From Kaistella carnis (lineage in GTDB: Bacteria; Bacteroidota; Bacteroidia; Flavobacteriales; Weeksellaceae): a stretch of DNA of 64,000 nt. How positions within the stretch are numbered: the stretch's first letter is position 1; every line of letters starts with the position of its first letter. Under the pieces are notes generated by a model that saw only the letters and a list, made by a program, of their open reading frames with translations, ran no database searches and was not told where the DNA came from. Made by a program: the position numbers and the translations under genes. Positions 36,704-46,880 of this stretch are shown piece after piece. The stretch spans positions 930,001 through 994,000 of the forward strand of contig NZ_CP034159.1 of assembly GCF_003860585.1 (NCBI RefSeq), written 5' to 3'.

Positions 36704-36736
36704 AACCCTTTCAGCTTTTGAAAGGCTGAAAGGGTT
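36704..36736 (-). terminator. hairpin 1 between E1 and lpdA
   Basis: Perfect 12-bp stem AACCCTTTCAGC/GCTGAAAGGGTT (36704-36715, 36725-36736), followed by TTTTT on the minus strand. It forms a tandem pair with the next hairpin. Confidence 0.85.
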
Positions 36737-36748
36737 GAGTGTAAAAAA

Positions 36749-36780
36749 ACTTTGTCAAAGATTTTAAACTTTGACAAAGT
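36749..36780 (-). terminator. hairpin 2 directly after the E1 gene
   Basis: Perfect 12-bp stem ACTTTGTCAAAG/CTTTGACAAAGT (36749-36760, 36769-36780), followed on the minus strand by a run of seven T. It lies 13 bp after the E1 stop codon. Confidence 0.88.
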
Positions 36781-36792
36781 AAATTGTATTTA

Positions 36793-39222
36793 TTAGATTT
36801 TCGGAAATTTCGTTGGATTAGTTTCCGTAAACAATGCGTAAACTTTCTCCACCATATCATCAACACTTGGTTTGCTGAAATAGTCGCCATCGCTCGCATA
36901 CGGTGGACGGTGATTTTCTGCACTGATTGTTAATGGATCAGAATCTAAATATCTAAAGGCTTTTTGTTTTTCTAAAATCTGCTGAAGAATAAATGCAGAC
37001 GCTCCACCTTCAACATCTTCATCGATGATTACTAATCTATTGGTTTTCTTTACACTTTCAGAAATCTCGTGACTTAAGTCAAATGGAATTAAGGATTGAA
37101 TATCAATCACTTCCGCCGAGATTCCGATTTTTTCTAATTCTGCTGCTGCTTCCATAACTAATCTCCAGGTTGAACCGTACGTTACCAAAGTAACATCTGA
37201 CCCTTCTTTTGTTACTTCAATTTTCCCAACAGGAATAGTGAATTCGCCTAAGTTATCCGGTTGCTTTTCTTTCAAACGGTAACCATTTAAACATTCTATA
37301 ATTAAAGCAGGTTCATCAGCCTGAAGCATCGTGTTATAAAACCCTGCAGCAATCGTTAAGTTACGCGGCACCAAAACTAAAATTCCTTTAGAAAGATTAA
37401 GAATTCCGGCCATCGGTGAACCTGAATGCCAAACACCTTCTAATCGGTGTCCACGGGTTCTGATGATTAATGGTGCTTTTTGGCCGCCTCTTGTTCGGTA
37501 CTGAACGGTTGCTAAATCGTCGCTCATTCCTTGCAAACAGTAAAGAATATAATCCAAATATTGGATTTCTGCAATTGGTCTTAAACCACGCATTGCCATT
37601 CCGATTCCCTGTCCAAGAATTGTGGCTTCACGAATTCCGGTATCAGCAATTCTTACTTCGCCATATTTTTCCTGAAGTCCTTCTAAACCTTGATTTACAT
37701 CACCGATATTTCCAGCATCTTCACCAAAGACTAAAGTTTCAGGATATTTTTCAAAAATTTTATCAAAGTTATTTCGAACCACCACTCTACCATCAACGGT
37801 TTCTGAAGCCTCAGAAAATACTGGTGCAACTTCTTTCACATTCGTTGCTTTCCATTCGGACTGAGAATATAAATGAGAAGAATAATTTTCTTTTTCAACA
37901 GCGTAAATTTCTTCGAATTTCGTTTGAAGATTTTGTCTTTCTGCCGATTGATTTGCTCTTGTTAGCAATAAAGATTTTCTTACCAAATGGAAAATATCTT
38001 TCTTCGCTACAGAAATCACCGCCTTGAATTTTTCTAATTCTGCAGCAACTTCAGCATTCTGTGATTTTAAATTTTCAACCAAAGGAAGTACCGATTCTTT
38101 CAAATCCTGAATCGTTTTCTGATAATTCTCCCAGGCTTTTTTCTGTCCCGCCTTTACAAAAGATTTTGCTTCAGATTCAATTTTTTCTAATTCTTCTGCA
38201 GTGGCCAACTGTTGTTCTTCGCCTTCAATTTCGATGGAGTAATCTAAAATCCATTCTTTGAATTTTAGTAATCCGTCAAATTCTCCTTCCCATTTCAATC
38301 GGTCTTCATCTTTATATCTTTCGTGAGATCCAGATGTTGAGTGACCTTGCGGCTGCGTAACTTCAATAACATGAACTACAACAGGAACACTTTCTGTTCT
38401 CGCAAAATGTTCCGCTCTTGCATAAGCATCTAAGAGCGATGGATAATCCCAAGCTTTTACCTGAATAATTTCACAACCTTGATTCTCTCCTTCTTTTCTT
38501 TGGAAGCCTGAAAGCATTTCTGCGATATCTGCTTTTGCTCTTTGATTATGGGTAGGAACAGAAATCCCGTAACCATCATCCCAAATTGAGGTGATCATCG
38601 GAACTTGTAAGGCACAAGCCGCATTTAAAGTTTCCCAGAAATGTCCTTCTGCCGTTGAGGCATCTCCGATGGTTCCAAAAGCAACCTCATTTCCGTTATC
38701 TGAAAACTTTTCTGAACCTTCAAATTTTACAGATTTATATACTTTCGAAGCCAAGGCCAATCCTAATAATCTAGGCATTTGGCCAGCGGTTGGGGAAATA
38801 TCAGAAGAAATATTTTTTTGCTTCATTAAGTTTTTCCAACTTCCGTCTTCATTCAAACTTCTGGTCGCGTAATGCCCGTTCATTTGACGTCCTGCAGAAG
38901 CGGGTTCGCGCTCAATACTGGTATCAGCATACAATTGCGCAAAAAAACTTTCTACCGTTACAGCATTAATTGCTAATGCAAAAGTTTGATCACGGTAGTA
39001 TCCAGATCGGAAATCACCATCTTTAAAAACCTTGGCCATCGCCAATTGCGGCAATTCTTTACCATCGCCAAAGATTCCAAATTTCGCTTTTCCGGTCAAA
39101 ACTTCCCTTCTTCCGAGGTAAGACATCTCCCGGGAAATTCTGCCCAGTTTATAATCTTCCAGGATCTGGTTTTTAAAGTCTTGAAAAGAAATTTGCTGCG
39201 TTTCTATATAGGTAGTTTCCAT
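36793..39222 (-). CDS. fused 2-oxoacid dehydrogenase E1 alpha/beta
   Basis: 809 residues joining the alpha and beta subunits of a thiamine-diphosphate E1, probably the branched-chain 2-oxoacid dehydrogenase. The alpha half has the ThDP motif GDASTAEGHFWETLNAA...DDGYGIS. A linker of about 100 residues, rich in Lys and Glu and probably helical, follows. The beta half begins near FDKIFEKYPETLVFGEDAG and contains GMAMRGLRPIAEIQYLDYI. The fusion is common in flavobacteria. The E2 gene is not in the window, while the E3 gene lies just downstream. Confidence 0.93.
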   Translation of the reverse strand: METTYIETQQISFQDFKNQILEDYKLGRISREMSYLGRREVLTGKAKFGIFGDGKELPQLAMAKVFKDGDFRSGYYRDQTFALAINAVTVESFFAQLYADTSIEREPASAGRQMNGHYATRSLNEDGSWKNLMKQKNISSDISPTAGQMPRLLGLALASKVYKSVKFEGSEKFSDNGNEVAFGTIGDASTAEGHFWETLNAACALQVPMITSIWDDGYGISVPTHNQRAKADIAEMLSGFQRKEGENQGCEIIQVKAWDYPSLLDAYARAEHFARTESVPVVVHVIEVTQPQGHSTSGSHERYKDEDRLKWEGEFDGLLKFKEWILDYSIEIEGEEQQLATAEELEKIESEAKSFVKAGQKKAWENYQKTIQDLKESVLPLVENLKSQNAEVAAELEKFKAVISVAKKDIFHLVRKSLLLTRANQSAERQNLQTKFEEIYAVEKENYSSHLYSQSEWKATNVKEVAPVFSEASETVDGRVVVRNNFDKIFEKYPETLVFGEDAGNIGDVNQGLEGLQEKYGEVRIADTGIREATILGQGIGMAMRGLRPIAEIQYLDYILYCLQGMSDDLATVQYRTRGGQKAPLIIRTRGHRLEGVWHSGSPMAGILNLSKGILVLVPRNLTIAAGFYNTMLQADEPALIIECLNGYRLKEKQPDNLGEFTIPVGKIEVTKEGSDVTLVTYGSTWRLVMEAAAELEKIGISAEVIDIQSLIPFDLSHEISESVKKTNRLVIIDEDVEGGASAFILQQILEKQKAFRYLDSDPLTISAENHRPPYASDGDYFSKPSVDDMVEKVYALFTETNPTKFPKI

Positions 39223-39363
39223 AAACGTGAATTTTCACAAAGATAAATAATAGAATTGAATCTATAAAATTTGAAATTTAATTTTTTACAAATTTTTTAT
39301 TTTTTCGAATCCTTTTTTATAAATTTGATAAAACTAATATCATAAAAAAAACTTTTAATTACC

Positions 39364-39657
39364 ATGGAAAAGAAATCTCCACACATTTTAAATGCCTCTT
39401 CCGGATTATTGGGCTTTTGCCTGGTCATCCTAACTTCCTTAGAAATAACCAAAGTAAGTGACCGAACTTACATTGATGAAATTGCGGGAATAGCGAGTTT
39501 TTGTCTATCTATAAGTTGTTTATTGTCTTTTATGGCGATTAGAAGCTTTAAAGAGAATTACGAAAAAAAATACGAAAAAATTGCAGATTATTTATTCATT
39601 ACAGCGCTGTTATGTATTTCGGCATCCGTGGTTTTAGTAACCTTAAATCTGTTTTAA
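39364..39657 (+). CDS. hypothetical membrane protein
   Basis: 97 residues with three probable transmembrane helices (about residues 12-26, 40-60 and 74-95) separated by charged loops, including an ENYEKKYEKIADY stretch. No family recognised. It is divergent from the E1 gene and starts about 140 bp from it. Confidence 0.75.
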   Translation: MEKKSPHILNASSGLLGFCLVILTSLEITKVSDRTYIDEIAGIASFCLSISCLLSFMAIRSFKENYEKKYEKIADYLFITALLCISASVVLVTLNLF

Positions 39658-39813
39658 AGATTTATTTTTCTACTAAAATCGTCTTTAAAACTGAGAGAAA
39701 AGTATTGGTTAAATTCGTATAAAAACAATTCTTCCGCGAATAAATCCACGGAAGAACCAACACAAATGATGAAAAAAAAAATTTTTTTAGTTAATATGAA
39801 TGTAAAATGAATG

Positions 39814-40056
39814 TTATTTTTTTGGTGGGGCTGCGATTTCTCCGTCAACTTCGACGTCAAGATTAGAAGTGGTTTCGGGTGCCTGCTGCGTATCTATCGT
39901 ATCAGCATCTTTCTTAATTGAATTTGCATCTGATAAATCCTGTACTCTTTTTAGGGTAACTACTTCCTCTGGAGAAAGTATATCATCTGCTTCTCTACAA
40001 GACTGAATACTAAGTGTAGTAAAAACTACGGCGGCGATAAATGCTATTTTTTTCAT
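39814..40056 (-). CDS. small lipoprotein
   Basis: 80 residues: signal peptide (KKIAFIAAVVFTTLS) and lipobox IQSC, then a short acidic, Thr/Gln-rich tail without folded-domain features, ending APPKK. It probably sits at the outer face of a membrane. No family recognised. Confidence 0.75.
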   Translation of the reverse strand: MKKIAFIAAVVFTTLSIQSCREADDILSPEEVVTLKRVQDLSDANSIKKDADTIDTQQAPETTSNLDVEVDGEIAAPPKK

Positions 40057-40242
40057 TCGTTTTATTTTTTACAAATGTATCGTTACCAACATATATTAAA
40101 CAAAAAAAACAGCCGTTAGTTTATAAAAAATCACAAGCATATTGTAAATTGAGTACTGCTTTTTTAAAAAAATAGCAGTATTATTGTAAAACAAATGAAG
40201 AAAATTAAGTTATATCATTAATAATCATTTTGTTAAGGTTTT

Positions 40243-41967
40243 ATGAAACTTCAATATATTTTTTCTGTTCTTTTACTGTTCTTACTCCTTTCAACTGATA
40301 CTTTTCGAGCTCAAACCGTCTTGAATTCAAATCTCAGCAATGAGGAAATTGAAAAAAAGATTGACGAAAGCAGTAGCAATCCTACCAAAATGTGGGAACT
40401 TATTAATTTCTATATCAGTAAGTCAAAAAAGAATAATGATAAGGAGGCTCTGTTTTACGCATATCGATACGCAAGCAACACAAGCAAACATCCTTTAAAC
40501 ATTAAGTATGCAGACAGTGCATTAATCACAGGTCAAAAATCGGAAATTAAAAAAATATTATTGGATGCCTATTTGAACCGTGGCAACATTAATATGTCTG
40601 AAGAATTCTATCAAAAAGCACTTGATGATATTTTGGTCGCAAATAAACTTTCCCAAGAATCCGGAAATGATTACATTTTCAATAAAACAATTTATTACAT
40701 CGCTCAAAATAAAATTTATCTGGGTCAATATGAAGATGCAAATAGGGAGCTTGAAACTTGTTTAAAGTTTTTTAAAGATAATCTGAAAAATAAATCTTCT
40801 TTAGGAAAGAATTACGAGATGTATTACATTTATTCTTTAATGAGCCTCATTGATTCTAACACAAAACTTTCAAGGTTTAAAGAAAATAAAATATTGCTAA
40901 ATGAAGCTTTCGAATATATCGACAAAAATAAACTTGAACAATACCTTCCGTATTTTATTTCATCAGAAGGAACCAATGCGTATTACAACAAAGATTATGA
41001 AACTGCTATAAAAAAACTTTCAGAAGCAGTAAGACTTTATAATGATCAATGGCAACACAACACCGAAGTTTTTTATCTCGGACTCTCTTACTGGCATACC
41101 GGAAAGAAAAAATTAGCCGTCAAATATCTGGAAGAACTGGATAAACACTACAATAAAACAAAAAAACTAGATCCACAATTCAGATCTGCTTATGAGATTT
41201 TAATAAAATACTATAAGTCTACAGGGAATACGGAGAAACAGTTGGAATACATCAACAAACTGATGACGCTGGATCGCTCATATGAAAAAAATTACAAATC
41301 TTTATACCAAAGAATTGCTAAAGAATATGACACTAAAAAACTGGTTGCAGAAAAAAACAGAATTGAAAGCAAACTTAAAAACCAAAGAACAATTTTCATA
41401 ACATTATTTATCATTCTACTGGTCATTTCTGTATTTTTCGGTTTCAGGATTTATAAAGAAAAACAAAATTATAAAAAGAGGTTTGAAGAAATTATTGATC
41501 AGTTAAATCAAGAAAATTCTACAGAAGAAAAAATAATGGTCGATTCAACAGAAAAGGAAGAGGACCAAAAATTTGATTACGATTTTTATAATAAAATTCC
41601 GGGTCTTAATCCACTTTTTGTAGAAAATATTTTGAAGCAGCTCGGTGTCTTCGAAAAGGAAAATAAATTCTTGGATTCTCAGATTTCACAAAAATCATTG
41701 AGTGACGATTTAGGAACCAACTCCACTTATTTTTCAAAAATTATCAATACATATAAAGGAAAAAATTTCACTCTCTACATTAGCGATCTTCGTTTAGATT
41801 ACATTATTGACCATTTGAGAAATGACGTAAAATATCTTAATATGGATGTAAAAGAACTTGCCACTATTGCAGGGTTTTCAAGTGCGGAGAATTTCTCTGA
41901 CCATTTCCGAAGAAAATTTGATTTAAAACCATCGGTTTTTATGAAAATGATGAAAAGTAAATTGTAA
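40243..41967 (+). CDS. membrane-spanning TPR-AraC transcription regulator
   Basis: 574 residues: N-terminal signal/anchor (LQYIFSVLLLFLLLSTDTFRAQ), a series of TPR-like helices over about residues 30-370, a transmembrane helix (TIFITLFIILLVISVFFGF, about 385-405), an acidic linker, then a C-terminal AraC-type helix-turn-helix (LSDDLGTNSTYFSKIINTYKG...LATIAGFSSAENFSDHFRRKF). This layout, sensing outside and binding DNA inside in one protein, is common in flavobacteria. Ligand and targets are unknown. Transcribed alone. Confidence 0.92.
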   Translation: MKLQYIFSVLLLFLLLSTDTFRAQTVLNSNLSNEEIEKKIDESSSNPTKMWELINFYISKSKKNNDKEALFYAYRYASNTSKHPLNIKYADSALITGQKSEIKKILLDAYLNRGNINMSEEFYQKALDDILVANKLSQESGNDYIFNKTIYYIAQNKIYLGQYEDANRELETCLKFFKDNLKNKSSLGKNYEMYYIYSLMSLIDSNTKLSRFKENKILLNEAFEYIDKNKLEQYLPYFISSEGTNAYYNKDYETAIKKLSEAVRLYNDQWQHNTEVFYLGLSYWHTGKKKLAVKYLEELDKHYNKTKKLDPQFRSAYEILIKYYKSTGNTEKQLEYINKLMTLDRSYEKNYKSLYQRIAKEYDTKKLVAEKNRIESKLKNQRTIFITLFIILLVISVFFGFRIYKEKQNYKKRFEEIIDQLNQENSTEEKIMVDSTEKEEDQKFDYDFYNKIPGLNPLFVENILKQLGVFEKENKFLDSQISQKSLSDDLGTNSTYFSKIINTYKGKNFTLYISDLRLDYIIDHLRNDVKYLNMDVKELATIAGFSSAENFSDHFRRKFDLKPSVFMKMMKSKL

Positions 41968-42022
41968 GTTTTTTAAGAAACCAAAACTTAATTCTTCACC
42001 AATTTTTAACGTGAGAGCAAAA

Positions 42023-42053
42023 AAATCGGAACCTCAAAAAATGATTCCGACTT
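42023..42053. terminator. hairpin between converging genes
   Basis: Stem AATCGGAA opposite TTCCGACTT, with T-rich flanks in the minus direction. It separates the TPR-AraC regulator gene from the DUF2007 gene. Confidence 0.65.
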
Positions 42054-42088
42054 CTGTAAAACGTAAAATTTAAAAATATGAATTGGTT

Positions 42089-42331
42089 TTAGTTATGAGT
42101 TGGATTTAGGTCTGTGTCTTTTACTACGGCATCAATAATCTCAAATGCTCTTTGCTCATCCTGAAGATTGACCATCAAACGAACAGTTTGCGCTGTTGGT
42201 GTGGTCGTAAAAGACATGTAATTATCATTTAAAAAATTGGGGATTTTTTCCGCATCAAGTTTTGATTTTATCAACTGAATGTCTGACGGTTTTTCACTTT
42301 CAAATACTGCTACTCTAGTTTCTCTTTCCAT
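42089..42331 (-). CDS. DUF2007-family protein
   Basis: About 80 residues of the DUF2007 family (PF09413, described as a putative signal-transducing protein): RVAVFESEKPSDIQLIKSKLDAEKIPNFLNDN, then VRLMVNLQDEQRAFEIIDA. A compact alpha/beta fold is expected. The ATG at 42331 gives MERETRVAVF; another ATG two codons upstream is equally possible. Confidence 0.85.
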   Translation of the reverse strand: MERETRVAVFESEKPSDIQLIKSKLDAEKIPNFLNDNYMSFTTTPTAQTVRLMVNLQDEQRAFEIIDAVVKDTDLNPTHN

Positions 42332-42450
42332 AATCATTTCATTTTAGAATGATAAAGTTACAAAATAATTATGGTTTCCCTATTATCTTAATTAAAAAAT
42401 AAGAGAAAAACCATAATCTATCTTGAAATCACTTCTTATAGCGCATTTCC

Positions 42451-43785
42451 TTACAATTTAGGCAAACAGCGCTCTATAATATCAAGTGCCATCTGAATTT
42501 CTTCAGTGGATACATTTAAGTGCGGTCGAAAACGTATCGAATGATCTCCACAAGCAAGAATGATCATATTCTCATCATAGATCAATTCGCGTAAACGATC
42601 ACGGTCTTCGCCTGTTGGCAAATCAAAAGCCGCCATCAAACCACGTCCTCTCGGGTTTGAAATTTGATGAGGATATTTCTGCGCTAAACCTTCTAAACCT
42701 AATAAAAGATATTCACCGGCACGTCTTGCATTTTCAACCAGATTTTCTTTCTCAATCACTTCTAAAATTAGCTGAAAACGAAGAATATCGATAAAGTTCC
42801 CACCGAAAGTAGAATTAATTCTGGAACTTTCTCTGAAAACATTATTTGGAATTTCATCGAACTTGTCTTTATTGGCCAAAACGCCGCAAACCTGTGCTTT
42901 TTTACCAAAAGAAATAATATCCGGAACAACACTGAAATGTTCGAAAGCCCACATTTTTCCGGTTAAGCCGATTCCGGTTTGCACTTCATCAAATATAAGT
43001 AGAACTTCATTTTGATCACAAAGCTTTCTTAAACCCACAAAAAATTCATCCCGGAAATGATTGTCGCCACCTTCAGCCTGAATTGGTTCGATGATGATAC
43101 ACGCAACTTTATTTGGATTAGAAAGAATGGCTTCTTCAATATTTAAAAGCGCTAAGTTTTCATTTTTAATGGTTTCCTCTAAATTCTCTTCCGTTATTGG
43201 GAAAGTCAAATGAGGATTCAGAATTCTCGGCCAGTCGAATTTCGGGAAATACTGATATTTTCTTGGGTCTGAAGTGTTTGTTAAACTCAATGTATAACCA
43301 CTTCTACCGTGGAAAGCCTGTTTGAAATGAATACAGATTCCAGCTTCAAGGTCTAATCCTTTTTCGAAATTCTTACGTGTTTTCCAGTCGAAGCATGCTT
43401 TCATGGCGTTTTCTACACCCATTGTTCCGCCTTCGATGAAAAAACAATACTGTAATTCTTTTGGAATGGCTACTCTTTCGAAAACTTTCATAAAGTTTGC
43501 GAATTCTTCTGAGTAAACATCGGCTAAAGTCGGTTTGTTGATGGCCATTTTTCCCAGCCAAGCAGATTTTTCCACTAAATAAGGGTGATTGTAACCAATA
43601 GATGCCGAGGCAAACATGGAAAACATATCAAGATAATTCTTACCCGTCACTCGATCGTGAATCCAGGAACCTTGAGATTTATCAAAATCCATCACAAAAT
43701 CAAAACCATCAGCAAGCATGTGCCTGGAGAGAATTTGCTTGACTTCGTTTGTTGGTTGTGGATGGGAGGCTATTGCGTTGTTCAT
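42451..43785 (-). CDS. lat: L-lysine 6-transaminase
   Basis: 444-residue class III PLP aminotransferase. It closely resembles lysine epsilon-aminotransferase, which moves the 6-amino group of lysine to 2-oxoglutarate and yields aminoadipate semialdehyde. Visible are the start HMLADGFDFVMDFDKSQGSWIHD, LIFDEVQTGIGLTGKMWAFEH and the PLP-Lys region ISFGKKAQVCG. The aldehyde dehydrogenase gene 66 bp upstream on the same strand encodes the next step, supporting a lysine-degradation operon. Confidence 0.92.
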   Translation of the reverse strand: MNNAIASHPQPTNEVKQILSRHMLADGFDFVMDFDKSQGSWIHDRVTGKNYLDMFSMFASASIGYNHPYLVEKSAWLGKMAINKPTLADVYSEEFANFMKVFERVAIPKELQYCFFIEGGTMGVENAMKACFDWKTRKNFEKGLDLEAGICIHFKQAFHGRSGYTLSLTNTSDPRKYQYFPKFDWPRILNPHLTFPITEENLEETIKNENLALLNIEEAILSNPNKVACIIIEPIQAEGGDNHFRDEFFVGLRKLCDQNEVLLIFDEVQTGIGLTGKMWAFEHFSVVPDIISFGKKAQVCGVLANKDKFDEIPNNVFRESSRINSTFGGNFIDILRFQLILEVIEKENLVENARRAGEYLLLGLEGLAQKYPHQISNPRGRGLMAAFDLPTGEDRDRLRELIYDENMIILACGDHSIRFRPHLNVSTEEIQMALDIIERCLPKL

Positions 43786-43851
43786 ATTTTTGTATTAAAA
43801 TTTGGAAGTCGGAAAACCGAAGTCCAAGGTTAAAATTTAGTTTCTTTATTT

Positions 43852-45402
43852 TTACAAATCGAATTTAATTCCCTGTGCTAAAGGTAAACTATCTGTATAA
43901 TTAATAGTATTGGTTTGTCTTCTCATATAGTATTTCCAAACATCGGAACCGGATTCTCTACCGCCACCGGTTTCTTTTTCACCACCAAAAGCACCACCGA
44001 TTTCTGCGCCGGAAGTTCCAATATTCACATTCGCGATTCCACAGTCGGAACCATTTTGCGAAAGGAATAATTCTGCCTGACGCATATCTGTCGTCATAAT
44101 TGCGGAACTCAAGCCTTGTGGAACATCATTCTGCATTGCGATTGCTTCCTCCAAAGTTTTATATTTCATCACATAAAGTATCGGTGCAAAAGTTTCGTGT
44201 TGAACGATTTCGTATGAATTTTCAACTTCAGCGATACATGGTTTTACATAACAACCAGATTCTAAATTTTCGCCTTCAAGAACTCCACCTTCAACGATGA
44301 ATTTCCCACCTTCTTTCTTACATTTTTCGATGGAATCTAGATACTGTTGAACGGCTTGCTTATCGATCAATGGTCCAACGTGATTATTTTCATCCAAAGG
44401 ATTTCCGATTTTAATTTGTCCGTACGCTTTTACCAAACGGTTTTTAACGTCATCAAAAATAGATTCGTGAATAATTAATCTTCTGGTGGAAGTACATCTT
44501 TGTCCCGCAGTTCCGACCGCGCCGAAAACTGCGCCAATAATTGACATATTTAAATCAGCATTTTCAGTAAAAATGATGGCATTATTTCCACCTAACTCAA
44601 GAATCGACTTTCCAAATCTTTTTGCCACATTTGTTCCTACGATTCTTCCAACTTTAGTAGAACCGGTAAAGGAAATTAGAGCAACATTTTTATCATTTAC
44701 CATTTTATCACCGATTTCATGGTCGCCCACAATCATGGTAGAAATTCCTTCCGGAAGGTTGTTTTCTTTTAAAACTTCGGTAATAATATTTTGACATGCA
44801 ATTCCACAAAGTGGTGTTTTTTCTGAAGGTTTCCAGATGGTAACGTTTCCACAGATCCAGGCAAGTGCAGTGTTCCAGGACCACACCGCAACCGGAAAGT
44901 TAAAAGCAGAAATAATTCCAATAATTCCAAGTGGGTGATATTGTTCGTACATACGGTGACCTGGTCTTTCTGAATGCATGGTATAACCGTGAAGTTGACG
45001 GGATAATCCCACCGCGAAATCACAAATATCAATCATTTCCTGAACTTCTCCCAGACCTTCCTGAAGCGATTTTCCCATTTCATAAGAAACTAACTTACCT
45101 AGATCGTCTTTATATTCACGGAGTTTTAAACCAAACTGACGAACCAGTTCTCCTCTTTTTGGTGCTGGGATTTGACGAAATTCTAAATACGCTTTTTTGG
45201 CCGTTTCCACCACCTGATCATAGTCTTGCGCGTTTGCGGTTTTAACAGTTGCGATGAGTTTGCCATCTGTAGGCGAGTAACTTTCGAGTAGATCTCCATT
45301 GGCAAAGTAATTTCCGCCGGAAGAGACTCCTTTATTTTCTTTTGTAATACCTAAATTAGAAAGGGATTTTTCGATTCCAAAATCCTGAATTGTTTGGGAC
45401 AT
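43852..45402 (-). CDS. amaB: aminoadipate-semialdehyde dehydrogenase (ALDH7-like)
   Basis: 516-residue NAD-dependent aldehyde dehydrogenase resembling ALDH7/antiquitin and bacterial piperideine-6-carboxylate dehydrogenases. The catalytic Glu is in LELGGNNAI and the catalytic Cys in GQRCTSTRR. The C-terminal GGEKETGGGRESGSDVWKYYMRRQTNTINYT is typical of the group. Its pairing with lat supports conversion of aminoadipate semialdehyde to 2-aminoadipate. Confidence 0.9.
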   Translation of the reverse strand: MSQTIQDFGIEKSLSNLGITKENKGVSSGGNYFANGDLLESYSPTDGKLIATVKTANAQDYDQVVETAKKAYLEFRQIPAPKRGELVRQFGLKLREYKDDLGKLVSYEMGKSLQEGLGEVQEMIDICDFAVGLSRQLHGYTMHSERPGHRMYEQYHPLGIIGIISAFNFPVAVWSWNTALAWICGNVTIWKPSEKTPLCGIACQNIITEVLKENNLPEGISTMIVGDHEIGDKMVNDKNVALISFTGSTKVGRIVGTNVAKRFGKSILELGGNNAIIFTENADLNMSIIGAVFGAVGTAGQRCTSTRRLIIHESIFDDVKNRLVKAYGQIKIGNPLDENNHVGPLIDKQAVQQYLDSIEKCKKEGGKFIVEGGVLEGENLESGCYVKPCIAEVENSYEIVQHETFAPILYVMKYKTLEEAIAMQNDVPQGLSSAIMTTDMRQAELFLSQNGSDCGIANVNIGTSGAEIGGAFGGEKETGGGRESGSDVWKYYMRRQTNTINYTDSLPLAQGIKFDL

Positions 45403-45620
45403 AATATTAATTTGAATTGTCCTTAAAGATAGAAAAATTACTGAAATCTGAAAAATTTAAGCTACCTTTTAATTAAAATTTAACTAATTAAAACAATCTT
45501 GAACAATACTGTAAATACGATGAACAGCATAAGTAAGACGGAAAATTAAAAATGACATTTATCCGGTCACCAAAATTTTAAAGTCTAAAATAATTGTACT
45601 AATTTTGAAAAAAGTTATCC

Positions 45621-45779
45621 ATGGAAAATTTACAGCCTAAAGATAAAAATTCGAAATTTAAAAAATGGTTTAAGCGCGTTGGAATTGGCGGACTTATTTT
45701 TTTTACGGTGAAAGGAATTGCGTGGCTTTTCGTTTTTTATTACGGCGCAGAACTGTTTCAGGATTGTTCCAGTAGATAG
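45621..45779 (+). CDS. small single-helix membrane protein
   Basis: 52 residues: a charged N-terminus (QPKDKNSKFKKWFKR), then one hydrophobic helix of about 22 residues (IGGLIFFTVKGIAWLFVFYYGA) and a short tail with one Cys. The basic-then-hydrophobic layout is that of real flavobacterial small membrane proteins. It lies alone on the plus strand between two minus-strand genes; its stop is 2 bp from the end of the acetyltransferase gene. Confidence 0.6.
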   Translation: MENLQPKDKNSKFKKWFKRVGIGGLIFFTVKGIAWLFVFYYGAELFQDCSSR

Positions 45780-45781
45780 AT

Positions 45782-46327
45782 TTAATGTAGATTCTGCTTT
45801 AATTTCCATTCTTCTTTTTTGATTTGAAAAACGACATTCATTTTTGATGCCTCTCCGAAATAGGCAACTTCTTCCTCCCCCAGATTTTCTGCACCAAGTT
45901 TATTCATGGCTTTAACCGAACGGATGTTGTCTGCACCAACATGAAAAACAACTTTGTCAACAAAATCAAAAATATAATCCAACATCATTTTTTTAACGCT
46001 GGAATTAATGTTTTTCCCCCAAGATTTAATGCCGTAAAAAGTATAGCCAATAAAAATGCTTTTATCCTTTTCATTAAAGTCATAAAATCTTGTGCTGCCT
46101 AAAACTTCATCTGAATTTTTATCAATGATCAAAAAAGCGCCCTTGCTTTGCAGTGCTCCAGTAAAGAAATTCTGAAAGACCTGTCTTTTATATCTTTCTT
46201 TATTAGGATGCATCGCCCAAACTTCCCGATCAGATGCGACCACAAATAATCTCTCAAAATCACTTTCCTGCAAAGGAATCAATTTGATGTTTTCATTTTC
46301 TAAAGTTGGTTGAATCGAGAAATTCAT
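45782..46327 (-). CDS. GNAT-family N-acetyltransferase
   Basis: 181 residues of the Gcn5-related acetyltransferase superfamily, RimJ-like subgroup: NIKLIPLQESDFERLF start, FLIIDKNSDEVLGSTRF beta strands and IRSVKAMNKLGAE, the acetyl-CoA-binding end. The ATG at 46327 gives the expected beginning; a longer reading would add a hydrophobic stretch unlike the family. Substrate unknown. Confidence 0.88.
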   Translation of the reverse strand: MNFSIQPTLENENIKLIPLQESDFERLFVVASDREVWAMHPNKERYKRQVFQNFFTGALQSKGAFLIIDKNSDEVLGSTRFYDFNEKDKSIFIGYTFYGIKSWGKNINSSVKKMMLDYIFDFVDKVVFHVGADNIRSVKAMNKLGAENLGEEEVAYFGEASKMNVVFQIKKEEWKLKQNLH

Positions 46328-46434
46328 AGGTGATGTTTTTTCAAAGATAAAAATAAGTTTTGGCAACCATATAAAAATCATCTGAAATTTTGACTACAGG
46401 TTTTCATGTATTTTTAGACCTATTTTGATAAAAT

Positions 46435-46797
46435 TTATCCGTGGTAGACTCGGGAGAAAATAATTTTACCGTTCTTAATTTCCAGAACTTCGCCAATTTC
46501 CATATCATCTTCTCCGTCTACTCTTCGGGTATATTCCATAAAGACCTGGTCAGAATCGGCTGTTAATTTATTAAGCTGATATTGTAATGTTGGCAGTATT
46601 TCAAAGCAGTCTTTCCACCATTTTCTTAACGCCTCTTTGCCTTGTATTAATCCATTTGTTTCGGGTTCGCGGATTTTTAATTTTGGACTGAAATGTTCTG
46701 CATTGTCATCATACAGTTCGAGTAAATTTTCTAAATCATGTTCGTTGAAGGCTTTGAACCAAAGTGTTGCGATATTTTTTAATTCTTCTGGATTCAT
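46435..46797 (-). CDS. SnoaL/NTF2-like protein
   Basis: 120 residues with the NTF2-like cone fold signature: LWFKAFNEHDLENLLELYDDNAEHFSPKL, a middle helix GKEALRKWWKDCFEIL, and beta strands ending GEVLEIKNGKIIFSRVYHG. This is the group often annotated nuclear transport factor 2 family. Enzymatic or binding role cannot be told. Confidence 0.85.
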   Translation of the reverse strand: MNPEELKNIATLWFKAFNEHDLENLLELYDDNAEHFSPKLKIREPETNGLIQGKEALRKWWKDCFEILPTLQYQLNKLTADSDQVFMEYTRRVDGEDDMEIGEVLEIKNGKIIFSRVYHG

Positions 46798-46880
46798 AGT
46801 TTTGGATTTTAATCAGTGTGGAAAATTTTCACGCAAAGGCGCAAAGGTTTTAACTTCTTGAAACAAATTAAGGCGCAAAG

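Noticed and set aside
45403..45620. Possible small RNA or gene upstream of the 52-residue protein
   Set aside because: No strong promoter-terminator pair or conserved structure could be seen.
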